Source: Cephalotrichum gorgonifer (Eukaryota; Ascomycota; Sordariomycetes; Microascales; Microascaceae). From it: 64,000 nt of DNA. Shown here in pieces: positions 32,456-43,779 of the stretch. The position numbers were made by a program, and so were the translations under genes. The notes beneath the pieces were generated by a model. That model made no database searches. It saw nothing but the letters and a program-made list of their open reading frames with translations, and was not told where the DNA came from. The stretch lies in the NCBI GenBank assembly GCA_900312665.1, contig ONZQ02000011.1, positions 954,459 through 1,018,458 of the forward strand. Direction: 5' to 3'. Each line of letters begins with the position of its first letter. Position 1 is the stretch's first letter.

Positions 32456-34881
32456 TCACGACAGCCAGAACGGCCCGTCTGCCGCCGCGGGAGTCCCGCC
32501 ACCGCCACCGCCACCCGCCTCGAGCCCAAAGTCCAACTTGGGCATCTCGATCTTGGGCGCGGCCACCTCCTTCTTCGCCGCCTTGACGGGGCTCTTCGGC
32601 TCCGGGGGCGGGCCGTACCTCACGCTCCTCACGTCCCACCCGTCCTCCGCGGCGGCCGCGACCCACGTCCTCAGTCCCTCGTGGACGGCGCCGTAGAACT
32701 TCTCCTTGCAGAGGCGGAGGCTGCCACCCAGGCACCGCTCCCAGCCCGAGACGCGGAGGTCGGAGCGGAAGGCGTTGCGGGCCGCGCGGGTGGGCGTGCA
32801 GGCGAGGATGGCGTTGACGAGGTCGAGGTGGGAGGCGAGGTAGTTCGTCGCGTCCCATTCGACGCCGCCGACGTAGGGAGCCGCGGCAACGGGGGGGCGC
32901 TCCTGGGGGAAGTGGCGGGCCATGTACTCGAGGCCTGCCGCTGTTGGGTCGGACGGGTTGGCAGATGGGGGGGGGGCGTCGGAATTGCTGGGGAGGGCCA
33001 CGATGTTGAGGTGGTGAAGGAATATCCAGAAGACCTCCTTAGTTACGTTTGTCGCCTCCTTGCACCAGACGCGGTAGGGCCGCTCGCGCCACATGTCCAT
33101 CACGAAGGGGAGTGGCCGCTCCGCCTCCGGAGGCTGCGGGTCGCGGAGGTGGGAGAGGACGGTCTCGGCACGGGCGGGGCGCTCGGCAGGCGGCGCGGAC
33201 TCTATGTAGGTGAAGAGGACGGTGGTGATGATGTTGCGGGTAGTGAACTCGCTGGGGCCCTTCTTCTCCGGGTCGAAGATCATGAAAAGGAGCTTCGGGA
33301 AGAGGGAGTCCTGGATGGAGTGGATGTACTCGAGGGCGAGGGCCGTGGTGCTGAGGGCCTTGAGGCAGAGGAGCGTCTCGTGGAGGAGTGTGTCCTCGTG
33401 TTCTTCCCTGCATCGTAGACGGTATGGGTCAGAAAATCGTTCTCCCGTCGTAGGCGAGTTGGGTGCCTTTTGTTTTGTAGCGTACGGGAGGGAAAAGTTT
33501 CCACTTACCTCCATTCTACCTCCATGATCCTATAAAGCAGACCAACAATCTCCTTCATCCCCCCCAACTGGATGAACTCTTCCGTCCACGAGACGGTCTC
33601 GTTCCTCAGAAGCAGCCGCAACTTGTGGAGCTTCCCTACCTCTACCGCCTGGGGACTCGTTACCTTCCGAAGGTAGGCCACGAAGTCCCCCGGCCCCTGT
33701 CCCAGCTTGATCTTGGAGAGGATCCCCGAGGATGTTGACGAGACAGAGTGTCCCGAGATGGGCTGCTCGGGGGCGATGCTCTCCGTCGACCTCCCGCGGA
33801 AGTGTCGCCCCAGGGTGCCCTCCTTCGCCTTCTTCCCCGAGGACCCCTTGGAGCCCCGCGTCAGCGTGAAGCTCCGGCCCCTGCTCCTCTTCTTCTCCTC
33901 GCGTTCGGACCCGGTGGAGGCGGCCGTCTCAGCATGAGGAGCAGGCTCGCTCTCGAAGACGGGCTTGGGACTCTCCGTCTTGGCGGAGGCCATCTCGGCC
34001 CAGTCCTGCCGTATGAACTCCATCTTGATGGTGGCGTTCAGGTTCCGCATCTTGTAGCGCTGGTTCTCGGGGATGTTGCGCCTGTTGAGCATCGCCTCGA
34101 GGTGTTTGTCGATGTCATGGGGGTCGATGTGTGGCTCCGAGGTGGCCGAGGCATGGGCCGAGGCGTCGTGTGACTTGGAGCGTGCGTGCGCGAAGGAGGT
34201 CGCGAGCTTGGGACGGGAGGGTTTCACGGGGGACCGGTCCCAGGAGGACGTCCCCTTGATCTTGGTCGGCGAGCTCGGGGCCACCTCCTCTTTCGAGGGG
34301 CTCGATGCCAGGTAGTGGGGATGGAAGGACTTCGGTCGGGCTTTGGGGGCCGCCCTCTCTGGCGACTGGACCGCCGCCGCCTGAGGGCCGTCTCTGCTCG
34401 TGGGCCTCGCGAACTGGGCGAATATCGGCGTCGGGATGGTGATGGCGGCCTCCCCGTTTGCCTCCGTGGGGGACCTGTTCTCCTTGTCCTTGGCCCGGCG
34501 CGCGGCCTCGTCGTCTTGCACCTTCTCCGTGTCCACCAGGAGCTTGTGCAGGTTCCTCAGCGACTTGGGCCGGTTCAGGAAGCCGGTGAGGTTGGTGGAC
34601 TTCTTGGGCTTCGTGGGCGAGGGCTCGCGGGACTTGCTGCCGCCGTTCGCCATGACCTTCAGGCTGAGGGTGCCGAAGGCGCTCTTTGTCGGGGAGGAGG
34701 AGCCCTTCGCCGGGGAGCGGCCGCGGCGGTTGCTGTCGGGCGGTTGGCGGGCGGGGGAGCGGGCATCTCGAGGCATTGGGGCTGGCGGCAGGCGGGAGGC
34801 GCTCTGGGTCTGCTGGTTGTTGTGCTGGATCTCGCCCAGTGGTGGGGGCGGGTTAGAGCGTCTCTGGATGAGAGACTTCAT
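32456..34881 (-). CDS. GBD/FH3 (formin N-terminus-like) protein without FH1/FH2, Rid1-type
   Basis: Exons 34881-33509 and 33407-32456 give 774 residues. The first ~200 residues are basic, Ser/Pro-rich and likely disordered. From about residue 240, HIDPHDIDKHLEAMLNRRNI and RYKMRNLNATIKMEFIRQDW resemble the Rho-GTPase-binding (Drf_GBD) part of formins. DFVAYLRKVTSPQAVEVGKL, LHKLRLLLRNETVSWTEEFI and GGMKEIVGLLYRIMEVEWRE continue into FH3. After the intron, ETLLCLKALSTTALALEYI and NIITTVLFTYIES extend the armadillo-like FH3. No proline-rich FH1 or actin-nucleating FH2 follows; a Lys/Pro/Gly-rich tail ends the protein. Fungal homologues carry the name GTPase-binding protein Rid1. It probably acts as a Rho/Cdc42 effector or formin regulator at the cell cortex, which is inference. 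Confidence 0.83.
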
Positions 34882-35899
34882 CGTACGACCATTGGGGGTG
34901 GCGTCGTTTCGTGCCTCTGGCGAGGAGCTGCGTGGTCTCTCGCGGGTTTGCTAGCAATGGCCCGAGCACTCGAGAGTGTGTAGCTTATGAAGTAGTAAAG
35001 TGCGTATGTTAAGACGGCCAGCTACCTACAGTAAGAAAGGGGGGAAGGGAAGAAGAAGAAGAATGAATGAATAACCGGCGGTGTATCCTAAGAGTTAGGA
35101 GCTGAGATGTGAAACTAAACAAAAGTCTAAAAGCTGGAGGAAATGTCAAAAGTCGGATGTCCCGGCCGGATCAGCGGTCATCGAAGGGTCTCCCACTACT
35201 TCAGCAAAGGGGAGGGGAGTGTTTCTTGGGACTCTGGTGCTATTAAGGTGGTCTGGGAAGCTGCTGGTCGGTCTTTGGAGGTAATGTAGGTTGTTTAGTG
35301 GGGCGTTGCCCGAGTAACGGGTCAGACCAGCATGCAGGCTTGTGGGGCTCAGTTGTGTTAATACTTGTAAGTAATTGGAACGGCGCGGTGGGGAAAGACG
35401 CGACAGGCCTGGTCTGGCCCGCATTCTGCATCGCCGAACACGAATATCCCGCGGAAAGCAGAGCAGAGGACAGAAAATATCTCTCGTAATAAACACGGGG
35501 TCCGCTCTTGCGAGTACTACTCGTTAAACTCTGCAGCCGCATGCATGTTGGCAATGAAGCTGCCCGATTGTTGGGGTTGCCGTGGCATTGGATTATTTCA
35601 TAGGGTGACCAAGTATCCATAATGTCTACTTGCTCATACGAATAATACCTGCTCGTACAATCTCCAGTACGCAGTACAAATACACCTACCCTCGTACAAT
35701 ACCTATTGGCCTCAACTGGCCTCTCCCCCACTCTGGCTTCACCATCTCACATCCAGATATCTCACCGCTACTCGGTGGTGCAGATCCGACGAGCTACCTG
35801 ACAAGTACTTGTAAGCGCACACATCCGCATTCCACTCCCACCGTTCCCAGACATTAGAGAAGCCTTACCCGACGAGCTACGGAAGAGACAAACAACATC
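34882..35899. other. Intergenic: FH3 gene promoter and pseudokinase 3' flank
   Basis: About 1 kb. A TACTTGTA-type motif lies near 35361 and ACAAGTACTTGTA near 35802. No gene is seen. Confidence 0.55.
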
Positions 35900-37421
35900 T
35901 CACTCCGAGAGATCCATCTCCCCCCAGATCTTCTTCTCGCTCGCCTTCTGCCTCCTCTTTTCTTCCTCCTCTGCCCTCCGCCTCTTCGCCTCCTGCGCCA
36001 GACCCCGGTCCAAGAGGTCATCCTCAAATGAGCGATAGGCGCTGCCCTCGTTCGTCTCGTTCTGCCACCCCTGATACAGGTCCTCCTGCCGACCCCAGAT
36101 CTCGCCCGTCTTCCCGGGCCTGAACCAATCGCCCAGTGACCTCCCGGGCTGAAGCAGCATGAGGACGGCCGTGATGAGGTGCCTGGAGTAGTGCTTCTGC
36201 CACAGGTTGTCCTGGATGTGCACGCCCGACCGGGGGCACTTCTCGTGCGGGCACTCCTGGGGGTACTTTGGGTGCGGGCAGGGCTTCGTGGGGATGTGCG
36301 GGCAGCCGCCGAAGTCGCACGAGCAGGCCGCCTCGAAGGGCGGGCAGCCCTCGGCGTGCTTGGCGCAGACCTGGATGTGGTTGCACTCGTAGTTGCAGGC
36401 CGCGCAGCCGTCGGGGGAGGGCGGGGGCGCGCCGACCATCATCTGGTGGACTACTGCGCCGAGGCTCCAGAGCTCGTCTTTGACCGTATACGACTTTCTC
36501 TTCTGCGAGGGGCGTAAGCTAGGGCTTTTCGTTTCACTCGACTTCTGGCCGTTTGTGTTGTCGGGTGAGAGGTCAGGGGGGGATGGCAGCGGGGGCGGGG
36601 GAGAAACCTACGTTTGTCTTGAGGAGTAAGGTGGAGTACAGATTGTCCCGAATCTCGTCTAGTGAACCGATCCTCCCGTCCCTGAGACCGGCCACGATCC
36701 CCTTCTCCGGCTCGTCCATGTAGTACTGGAGGGCCACCTTGCCCGATATGAAGGCCTGGCTAAAGTTTCCCAGCTTGCACACGCCGTACGTCTCCGTCCC
36801 CCTCGGGTGCTGGAAGAAGATGTTCTCCGCCGTCACGGCCCCGTGGAGCACAGGGTGCCAGTCGTCGTCTACACTGCTCATCCAGTTCTCCACCATGTCG
36901 TCCTCCTCGCAGAACGCCCGGGAACCCTCGTGGAGGTACGTCAGCGCCGACAACACGCTCCGGAGGACGTGCCAGCAGAGCGACTCGGGCATGTACCTCC
37001 TAGGGCCATGCTCCTTCGCCAACTCCCCGTCGTGGAAGAGCTGCTCCAGGGTCCCGGCGTCGGGGTAGTCCCACACCAGCCAGGTGTTCCGGGGCCGCCG
37101 CGCCTCCTTATCGCCGGCGGCGCCCGCGCCCGCGCCCTGCGTGATGGCGCCTGCCAGAGAGACGATGTTCTCGTGGTTTAGGATCTGCGCCAGCTGGCGG
37201 TCGACCCCGCACTCGCTGAGCAGGCGGCCGAGGCCCTCCGCGTCACGGGCCTCCTCGCTGACCCTGGACCCGGGGCTGTCGCCGGGGAGAGGGTCGAGCT
37301 CCTCTAGGCGGCGAGCGACGAAAGGTTCGCCGTCGGAGACGCGCTCAGCGAGCCAGACGTCATCCTTGATGGACTTTACGAGCCGGAACTCCTCGTCCCT
37401 ACCGGGGTTTATGTCTTTCAT
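35900..37421 (-). CDS. Protein-kinase-fold protein lacking catalytic residues, with cysteine-rich insert
   Basis: Exons 37421-36612 and 36502-35900 give 470 residues. The order of segments follows a protein kinase: a strand with FVARRLEEL (the VAIK site, Lys replaced), ILNHENIVSLAGAI (end of helix C and beta 4), NTWLVWDYPDAGTLEQLF (hinge), LCWHVLRSVLSALTYLHEG (helix E), HPVLHGAVTAENIFF (catalytic loop, HRD changed to HGA), VCKLGNFSQAF (DFG changed to NFS), and DELWSLGAVVHQMMVG (helix F). Directly after helix F, residues about 303-363 hold eleven Cys and several His, a probable metal-binding insert. A C-terminal charged helix follows. With the Lys, HRD-Asp and DFG-Asp all altered it is most likely a pseudokinase with a scaffold role; partners are unknown. 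An in-frame GTG upstream was not used; the ATG at 37421 is the first. Confidence 0.82.
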
Positions 37422-37947
37422 TGCTGCGTCTCTTGTTAGTGGTGATGTAGCGTCGAGGAGCCTGTGAGTTTTGGTAAACGGGAAAAGAGAGATGCTGGGA
37501 AGTGGAATTGTTTGATCTGGAGAGCTCCGATATATTTTCACGTCGGCGAGTACATAACGGCCTAGATATCTCGATGTGGAGAGGTTTCTTTCATCTATCC
37601 TAGGATTGAAGGACGTCTGCTTTCGTGTTGGAATTTGCCGACATTCCAGGAGATTTGTGTAGCCGGCATCCGGCCTTTGTCACAACAAAAGCATTCTTCG
37701 TGGTATGAATGAACGACTCCGCCACGTACAGTCAAGAAAAGGATTGTTCAATACGTGAGGTATTGTAATTGGATTTCTAGGATCGTGCCATTGATATCTG
37801 CAATCTAGAGTAGGCCGAATCTAGTACCCCCCCCCCCCTTCCTTCCGGATATACCTCTTCAGGCAGCCCCTCCTCCGCAGGCCTCGTTTTGTACAGTAAT
37901 TTGAAGTCCATAAGTGTGTCACGTTGCTGGGGAAGTATATTATATCG
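37422..37947. other. Intergenic: pseudokinase promoter, coiled-coil gene 3' flank
   Basis: About 0.5 kb with a C-run at 37828-37837 and nothing else recognised. Confidence 0.55.
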
Positions 37948-38604
37948 TTAGGCTCGTAACCGGGTTCCCTCTGTGGAAACCGAATCAAGGTAGCCGGAGA
38001 AAATAGCAACCGTAAGTAAGAAGGAACAGAGGTGCATGTAGCTTAGCTCTCCGATCGTCATCCGACGGAGCTCTAGAACGCAACAAGCCCAGACAATGCC
38101 TTGATCTTTGCTGGCAATTGTGCCGAGTCCTACGTTCTGGCCTAGATGCTCGAGGACTTGGTTCGCGTCATTTTCTAATGGACTGTGTCAGATACGGGTT
38201 AGGCAATGCGATGGTATCGATGCTAATACTTACGACCCAGACTTAGTATGTCGTTCAGTGTCGCAGGAAACCCCGGTATTGGACCTCCAGTCGTAATTGA
38301 ACAGAGGTTCAAGGATCTGATCCCCCTTTCTCACGAGTGCGTTGTTTGCAAGGCGGGCATGGTTGTTCATGTCCCTATGAAAACGCAAGTATGGATTAGT
38401 AAAAATATCTAGATCGTCGTAACTCTATCCTACTCACCGAGCTCGCATTTCTACACTCAGGGCATCGAGACGGTCGTGGAGGCCGGTGATCTGGTGCTGC
38501 ATCTCCAGCATCCGTTTCTGGGTTTCCTGGTGGTTTTGCCGCATCTGCGCAGTGAGGGAAGTGATGGCATCAATGATCCCTTGTCCCTGGACGACAGTGG
38601 CCAT
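37948..38604 (-). CDS. Small fungal coiled-coil protein, probably frameshifted, function unknown
   Basis: Exon 1 (38604-38438) codes for a coiled coil, with SLTAQMRQNHQETQKRML and MQHQITGLHDRLDAL. Exon 2 (38374-38234) gives NNHARLANNALVRKGDQILE, then PLFNY. After that the plus-one frame reads GGPIPGFPATLNDILSLG, a pattern I associate with this fungal family (coiled coil, then 'ARxxN', then 'IPxFPxT', then 'LGxxxxNxxLxxLG'). The continuous frame instead reads unrelated residues. Exon 3 resumes NDANQVLEHLGQNVGLG in one frame whichever of two acceptors is used: 38174 fits the family-like frame, 38182 fits the continuous frame. Thus a full 180-residue product is possible using the upstream acceptor. 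The C-terminal end after LGTIASKDQ is uncertain. It may be a recent pseudogene, a sequencing error or a real variant. Confidence 0.55.
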
Positions 38605-40997
38605 ATTGCCAGAGTGCCAACTCGTGGGCGGCTGCTGTTAGACTTGCTGAAGCCCGCGCAAAGTCCAGTTGCGGAAGAGGCACTGAAATCGATGGGGCTT
38701 ATCGTAGTGGATTGTTGGTAGAGTCAATGTGCTTGCTTCCATGGCCATGAGACAATCTTCCGTTGTGATGGGATGGTCTTTAAGTTGTGGCGGCATGGTC
38801 TTTACTGGTGCCCCGTCTCACGTTTCCAAATGATTTCATGGCCTTTTGCCTCACCTTTAGTGGGAGTAGTACATACAGAAACGCGGAAATAAACCGAACG
38901 CGAAGATGGTAATGAAGAAAAGAAACTATACATATGCTGGCTCACGCTTCGGGGTTCTACGAGAAAAGGCAATCTTGTGCTCGTGTGACCTATTATCTGC
39001 TCCCTCCCGGGTGGCAGTGTGTCCTTCTGTGGCAGTGTGGTCCTTCCTTCCTTTCTCCAGGTAGTGTACTTCTAAATGGGCAGGCATTCCAACCGCCGCT
39101 TCCAAAATAGCAACCGTGGGTGGCGACAAGCAGGAATCTCTATCTTGGGATTCAGGAAGGAGCGTATCGCCTGATAACCTGTTGTGGAACCTTGAGGGAA
39201 GTCAAAGTGTGGCTGAGAAGTGCGGAGTTGGCTCGGCGCCATCAGCCCTCTTTTGTTGGTTGCCGAATAACGGCGGAGCACTAACAAGTTGACAACACAA
39301 GTCCATGGAGAGAGTATTCGTATGGTATGGGTACGTACTTGCGCACGTAGCAAGCACGCCGTACCCGTCTGAGCGATAGGGCAAGAGGTTCTGTGTTCGA
39401 CGAGTACATTTATTCAATCAGTACTGGAATTTAAAAGGCGCGAAACGCCGCGTGTCGTGGCTTGCCGGTCGACTGATCAGCACGAAATACAACCAAATCC
39501 GTTGCGATGGCTCGCAAGTCTCGTTTGACCAGCCTTCCATATTAAAGTCTCTTATGGCTCCCACGGAGCGGGAGGAGGAGTCCCCGAGTCCTGAGGATTG
39601 GTCTTGCTTGGCCGGCAGCCCTTCGCCGAGAGGAACCCCGCCAATCAATTACACCCATGCTTGCGGGGTCTCGAAACGCCCATTGCATCCACTAACCGGA
39701 TTTAGCGCCACGCCATCGCAAGTATACTTCGTTCCTGCATGGAGGCCGCCAGGGGAAAAGTACTTGTATGTGTACAAGACTGCAGAGTGTACACCTGATC
39801 CCCGATGCTTCGCTAGCAATGGAAGTCAACCCGGTCCGGTGGTACTAGTACGACGGGGAGTGTGTCGGACCACCCAAGACAACTTGTCAGGGGCTCCCTT
39901 GCTTAGCCTGGGCCCACCCACCCTATCCCTCCTTCCTCATCGGCCAATAGGGGGACATCAACTGGCCAATCGTCTCAGTCTCCTATTCTCATCCCGGTCG
40001 AGGATCATTCTAAGACTTGTACCTACTGTATGAGGAATAGGTGTTGGCGATACAAACTGTTGGGGGCAGGCGCTCCCGGACCAGACTTACGAGTAATACG
40101 TTGCAGTCCATGCATTCAATCAAGGACCGGGGACTCTTTCCTTTTCTGCACCCATGCCTTGAGCCCCTTCCCCTCTCTTCACCCTCTCTCCTCTTCAACT
40201 CCGCAGGAACAGGCGAACGAAACACGGCCTTCGGACCCGTCACTCATTACTCCTGTCATTGTCGTTTCCCCAGTTTGTCGTTTCTTGACGATACCACCCA
40301 ACGCTCTTTTCCGACCCGCCCAGACCTGGCGTCTCGGGCTTGTTTGCCTGCGCCGTCGTCCAAATCTTCCCGCCTTCACTGTATTCCTTCCTTGATACCC
40401 ACAGATCACCGGCCTCCGAAAATTCCCTGGACGATCACACACTTCGCAGTCAAGGATCGCCAGCCTGCGCCAATCGTCGACCGTCGACCGGATACTGACG
40501 TTTGAAGACCGACTCGCCTATTCCACGAACATACCCACTGTGCCTCCTCTCAGGCCCTGGTATGCCTTCCAGCGACCTACGCCGTCGTCTCTAACAACAA
40601 TCGTTTGCTGCGTCGGGCTCCGCGCACTGTTGTCTCGGGCCGCCCCCTTTTCGCCGGTTGAACGAGCACTTCTGCTCCCCCTTTTCGTACTTTACCTCCG
40701 CGACCTACTCAGCATCGCCAGCTGGGTTTTACCGCCCACCAACCCGCCTCGGTCAATACCCGACACGAGCACAGTCGATTACTTCGCAGGCGAGGAAACG
40801 ACTTGTGCTAACGGCGGGACCGAGACGACATTCATTCATTCGAACATTGGATATCGTCGAGTTCAGTCTACGAAGAAGAGAGAATCTGTCAACCTCTCTG
40901 ACCGCTCATTATCATTTGATCCCTCGTCCCCGACAGCGAGTCGTGGATAATACTACTCCGAATCCCCGACTTCATCTCGTCAGATACACATCTCACC
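38605..40997. other. Intergenic, about 2.4 kb, includes Kch1-like promoter
   Basis: No confident gene. The right 0.8 kb (about 40150-40990) is C/T-rich on the plus strand, consistent with a long promoter and leader for the potassium channel gene. TACTTGTA motifs lie near 39760 and 40016. The longest open frames show no domain. Confidence 0.5.
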
Positions 40998-42936
40998 ATG
41001 GGCTGTTTAACACATCGGCGGAAGGCCGTCAACGTGGGGACGGACCAGAACTGGTCATACATTGTACGGAGCCTCTCCAACCTGCTCTTCTTAGCTGTGA
41101 AAGTCTGCCCTGGAGGCTAAAGTGCTAACACGTTCGCCCAGAACCTAAAAGATTTCAAGTCCACGAGTTGCTTCACGCCCTTCGCGTATGGCTATCTCTG
41201 GCTCATGCTCTTGACCTCCGTGGCCGTCTATGGCGTCGATACCTTCGTCGCCGTCAACCTTCTCGCCTTCGACTCCTGGTCGTCCCAGATAGACCCTGGC
41301 GTCGACCGTGACATTGCAAAATGGGTCTTTTCGGTGTGCATCATCGCATCGTTTGTGAATCTCGCCTTTGAGCATATCCGCGCCTGGAGGGTTATGAGGA
41401 GGGGGAACGTGGCCGAGTGTTACCTCGACAGTCTCGCGGTTCGGCTAGAGAGTATCCGCATGGGGAAGGGTCAGGGATGGCGACGGTTCTTGGTCTTTGC
41501 CTCTCTGACGAAGAGTAAGAAGGGTGCGGAGTATATTGCTCTCTTCACCTACTTCAGCTTCCAGTGTAAGTTTATCGCCGCACTTGAATTCCTCCTCCTC
41601 CGTCTACATTGAACTAATTCGGTTTGAAGCCTGGATTCGTGTCCTCATCTGCTCCGGCCCGAGACAAGTCATTAATGCCCTAACATTGTATGGCGTTTAC
41701 ACCACTGACCTAGGCGGCAATCAAAACATGAGCATCGACCGGTCCCTCGTAAACTTCTGGGAGACTATCCAAAAGCTGGCCGAGGAAAACTTACAGCAGG
41801 TCGTGATCCTTTTGGGCATGGCCTTCACGTTGATCATCTGGGCCTTCTCGGCGCTCTTCCTCATCATGGCCATTCTCTTCTACGTCCTTTTCCTGTGGCA
41901 TTGGATCCCCCAGGCCGACGGCGGCCTCGGTGGATACTGTGAGCGCAAGGTCAACAAAGCGCTTGTCAAGATTGTGACGAAGAAGGTCAACAAGGCACTT
42001 GCCAGGGAGCAGGAGGAACGCATGAAGGCCGAGTACAAGTCCGAACGCAAAGGTCCGGGCGAAAAGCCGTCGCTGGGTCGGCAGGCTACGCTGCCAACGA
42101 TTCCCGACCTCGGCCCTGGACTAGGAGGTGACAAGCTACCGGAGATGCCCTCGCTGTCACGGGCGGATACATTCTCGTCACTACCACCTTACGCCTCGAG
42201 GCCCGGGACACCCGGGAGCATTGAGCTCAACGCCATGGACCAGAAGCGACCGGTGCCGAGTCGCGCGGGCACCACGACGTCAAACCCCTACTCTTCTCGC
42301 GCGGGCCTCATGGCCAGTGCGTCGGAGATGGGCACTTCTAGTCCCCTATCACCTGCGCAAAGCATGCCGTCGATTGACTTTAGCCAATACGGCCAGACCT
42401 CACTTCGCACCAACTCACCCAGCGTCCAAGGGAGCTTCTCCAGACCCAACCCGAGCAACCCCTCGCTAAGCCACCAGCCCTCTAACTCGTCGTCGTCCTT
42501 TGGCGCTCGCTACACAGAAACGCCGTCTAACTACGGCGCGATGCCGTTCCCTCCACCCTCGAGGTCTCCGTCGGCCCGACCGGACGGATATGGCAACCCA
42601 GGGCCCCTGCCACAAAGCAACAGCTTCTCCGCGCGCTCGGCGACAAGCCGGTCGAACGGGGGCGGACCGTTCTCACCCGTCGACGGCCGCGGCAGTCCGG
42701 CGCCATCGATGTACTCGACCCGAAGCGGCCCTGCGCTACCACGGAATCCCAACCCGGGATATCAGCCCGCTCGCAGCGCCACAGGTCCCGCTCCATATCG
42801 TCCGCAGCAGCAGCAGCAGCAGCCTACGCGGAACATGACAAGCGACTACTACGGTGGGCAGCAGGGGTCGCAGGGATCGGGGAACGGGTACGACTATGAC
42901 TATGATCCGGAATCGCAACGGGGCGGGAGATATTAA
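40998..42936 (+). CDS. Kch1/Prm6-type fungal potassium channel protein
   Basis: Three exons, 40998-41063, 41142-41565 and 41630-42936, give 598 residues. The N-terminal half matches the fungal KCH family (yeast Kch1 and Prm6/Kch2), low-affinity potassium influx proteins of the plasma membrane needed for calcium signalling during mating or stress. Visible marks: NWSYINLKDFKSTSCFTPFA, YGYLWLMLLTSVAVYGVDTF (first membrane segment), KWVFSVCIIASFVNLAFEH (second), FFTYFSFQSWIRVL-like segment across intron 2, and VVILLGMAFTLIIWAFSALF followed by LIMAILFYVLFLWHWIPQAD (last pair). The C-terminal half is a long Ser/Pro/Gly-rich cytosolic tail with Arg-flanked SRPGTPGS-like sites, a short poly-Gln and an Asp/Tyr-rich end. 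Such tails are common in this family in filamentous fungi. Confidence 0.88.
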
Positions 42937-43779
42937 GCGGGGGTGATTTCCTTAATCTGTATCGACTGTTCATCATGATCTCTGGACAGCGGGTGGGAGG
43001 GTATTCTGGCGCACGGTACTGGGATATATCCAGTCAGGGAGCTTATCTTTGTACATCTTGTCACTTATTTTCTTTCTCTATTCTACATGGTGGCGGTGGC
43101 GAGATACAAGTCATCTCTAGCCAGCCTATCCCCAGAAGTTTTTCATATAGCTTTTGGTCTTGTCTCACGAATGAAGTACTACTAGTATATGCTTTACGGC
43201 TCGCGGGACGGAAGATGTAGGGAGTGAGTGACGCGGGCTGTAAATTGCTATAAGTTGATTTCAAATACTGGGGGGTATTTTGGTAATCTAGGCCCAATCG
43301 GGGGCGTTGGTGGCACGCCACCGATGTCGTTACGCCCTTTCGGCGCCGCTCCCTTGGGCGTCTTCTGTCCTATGTAAGTTTGAGGGGGTTGAAGGTTTAT
43401 TGGGCATTGATTGAGTAAGCCCTTGACCCCGCGTTCTGCTAGCCGTCTCTTTGCCTATATCACAATACCGACAACATGCATTGTGGGACGGATATATGAG
43501 TGAGCTCGTCTCCACACTCAACATCTTACACACAAACACGTATACACATGCACACATACACACAGATATATAAGCATATATAGCAGAGGTCTAGAGAAAA
43601 AGAAGCCACCAACGAGACGATAAGATCATACAACCGAAGCGCCAGCAACGAGACACGCCACCTAGCCACGGTAGAACCGACACACGAGGGAAGAAGAGGA
43701 CCAACTGCGAGTAGAGAGACCAACCAAACCAGCACCATAACCCCACGATAATAAACCAGGCTACGCAGGTAGAAAAAAA
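42937..43779. other. Intergenic: Kch1-like 3' flank and reductase promoter
   Basis: About 0.84 kb. A CA-rich/AT-rich stretch lies at 43530-43580. No gene was recognised. Confidence 0.55.

Noticed and set aside
32312..33418. Plus-strand frame of over 360 codons
   Set aside because: Antisense shadow of the FH3 exon, kept open by high GC; no family resemblance.
34186..34983. Plus-strand frame of about 265 codons, Gly/Arg-rich
   Set aside because: Shadow of the first exon of the GBD/FH3 gene.
39452..40033. Intergenic frame of 193 codons
   Set aside because: No domain recognised and ordinary for GC-rich non-coding DNA of this length.
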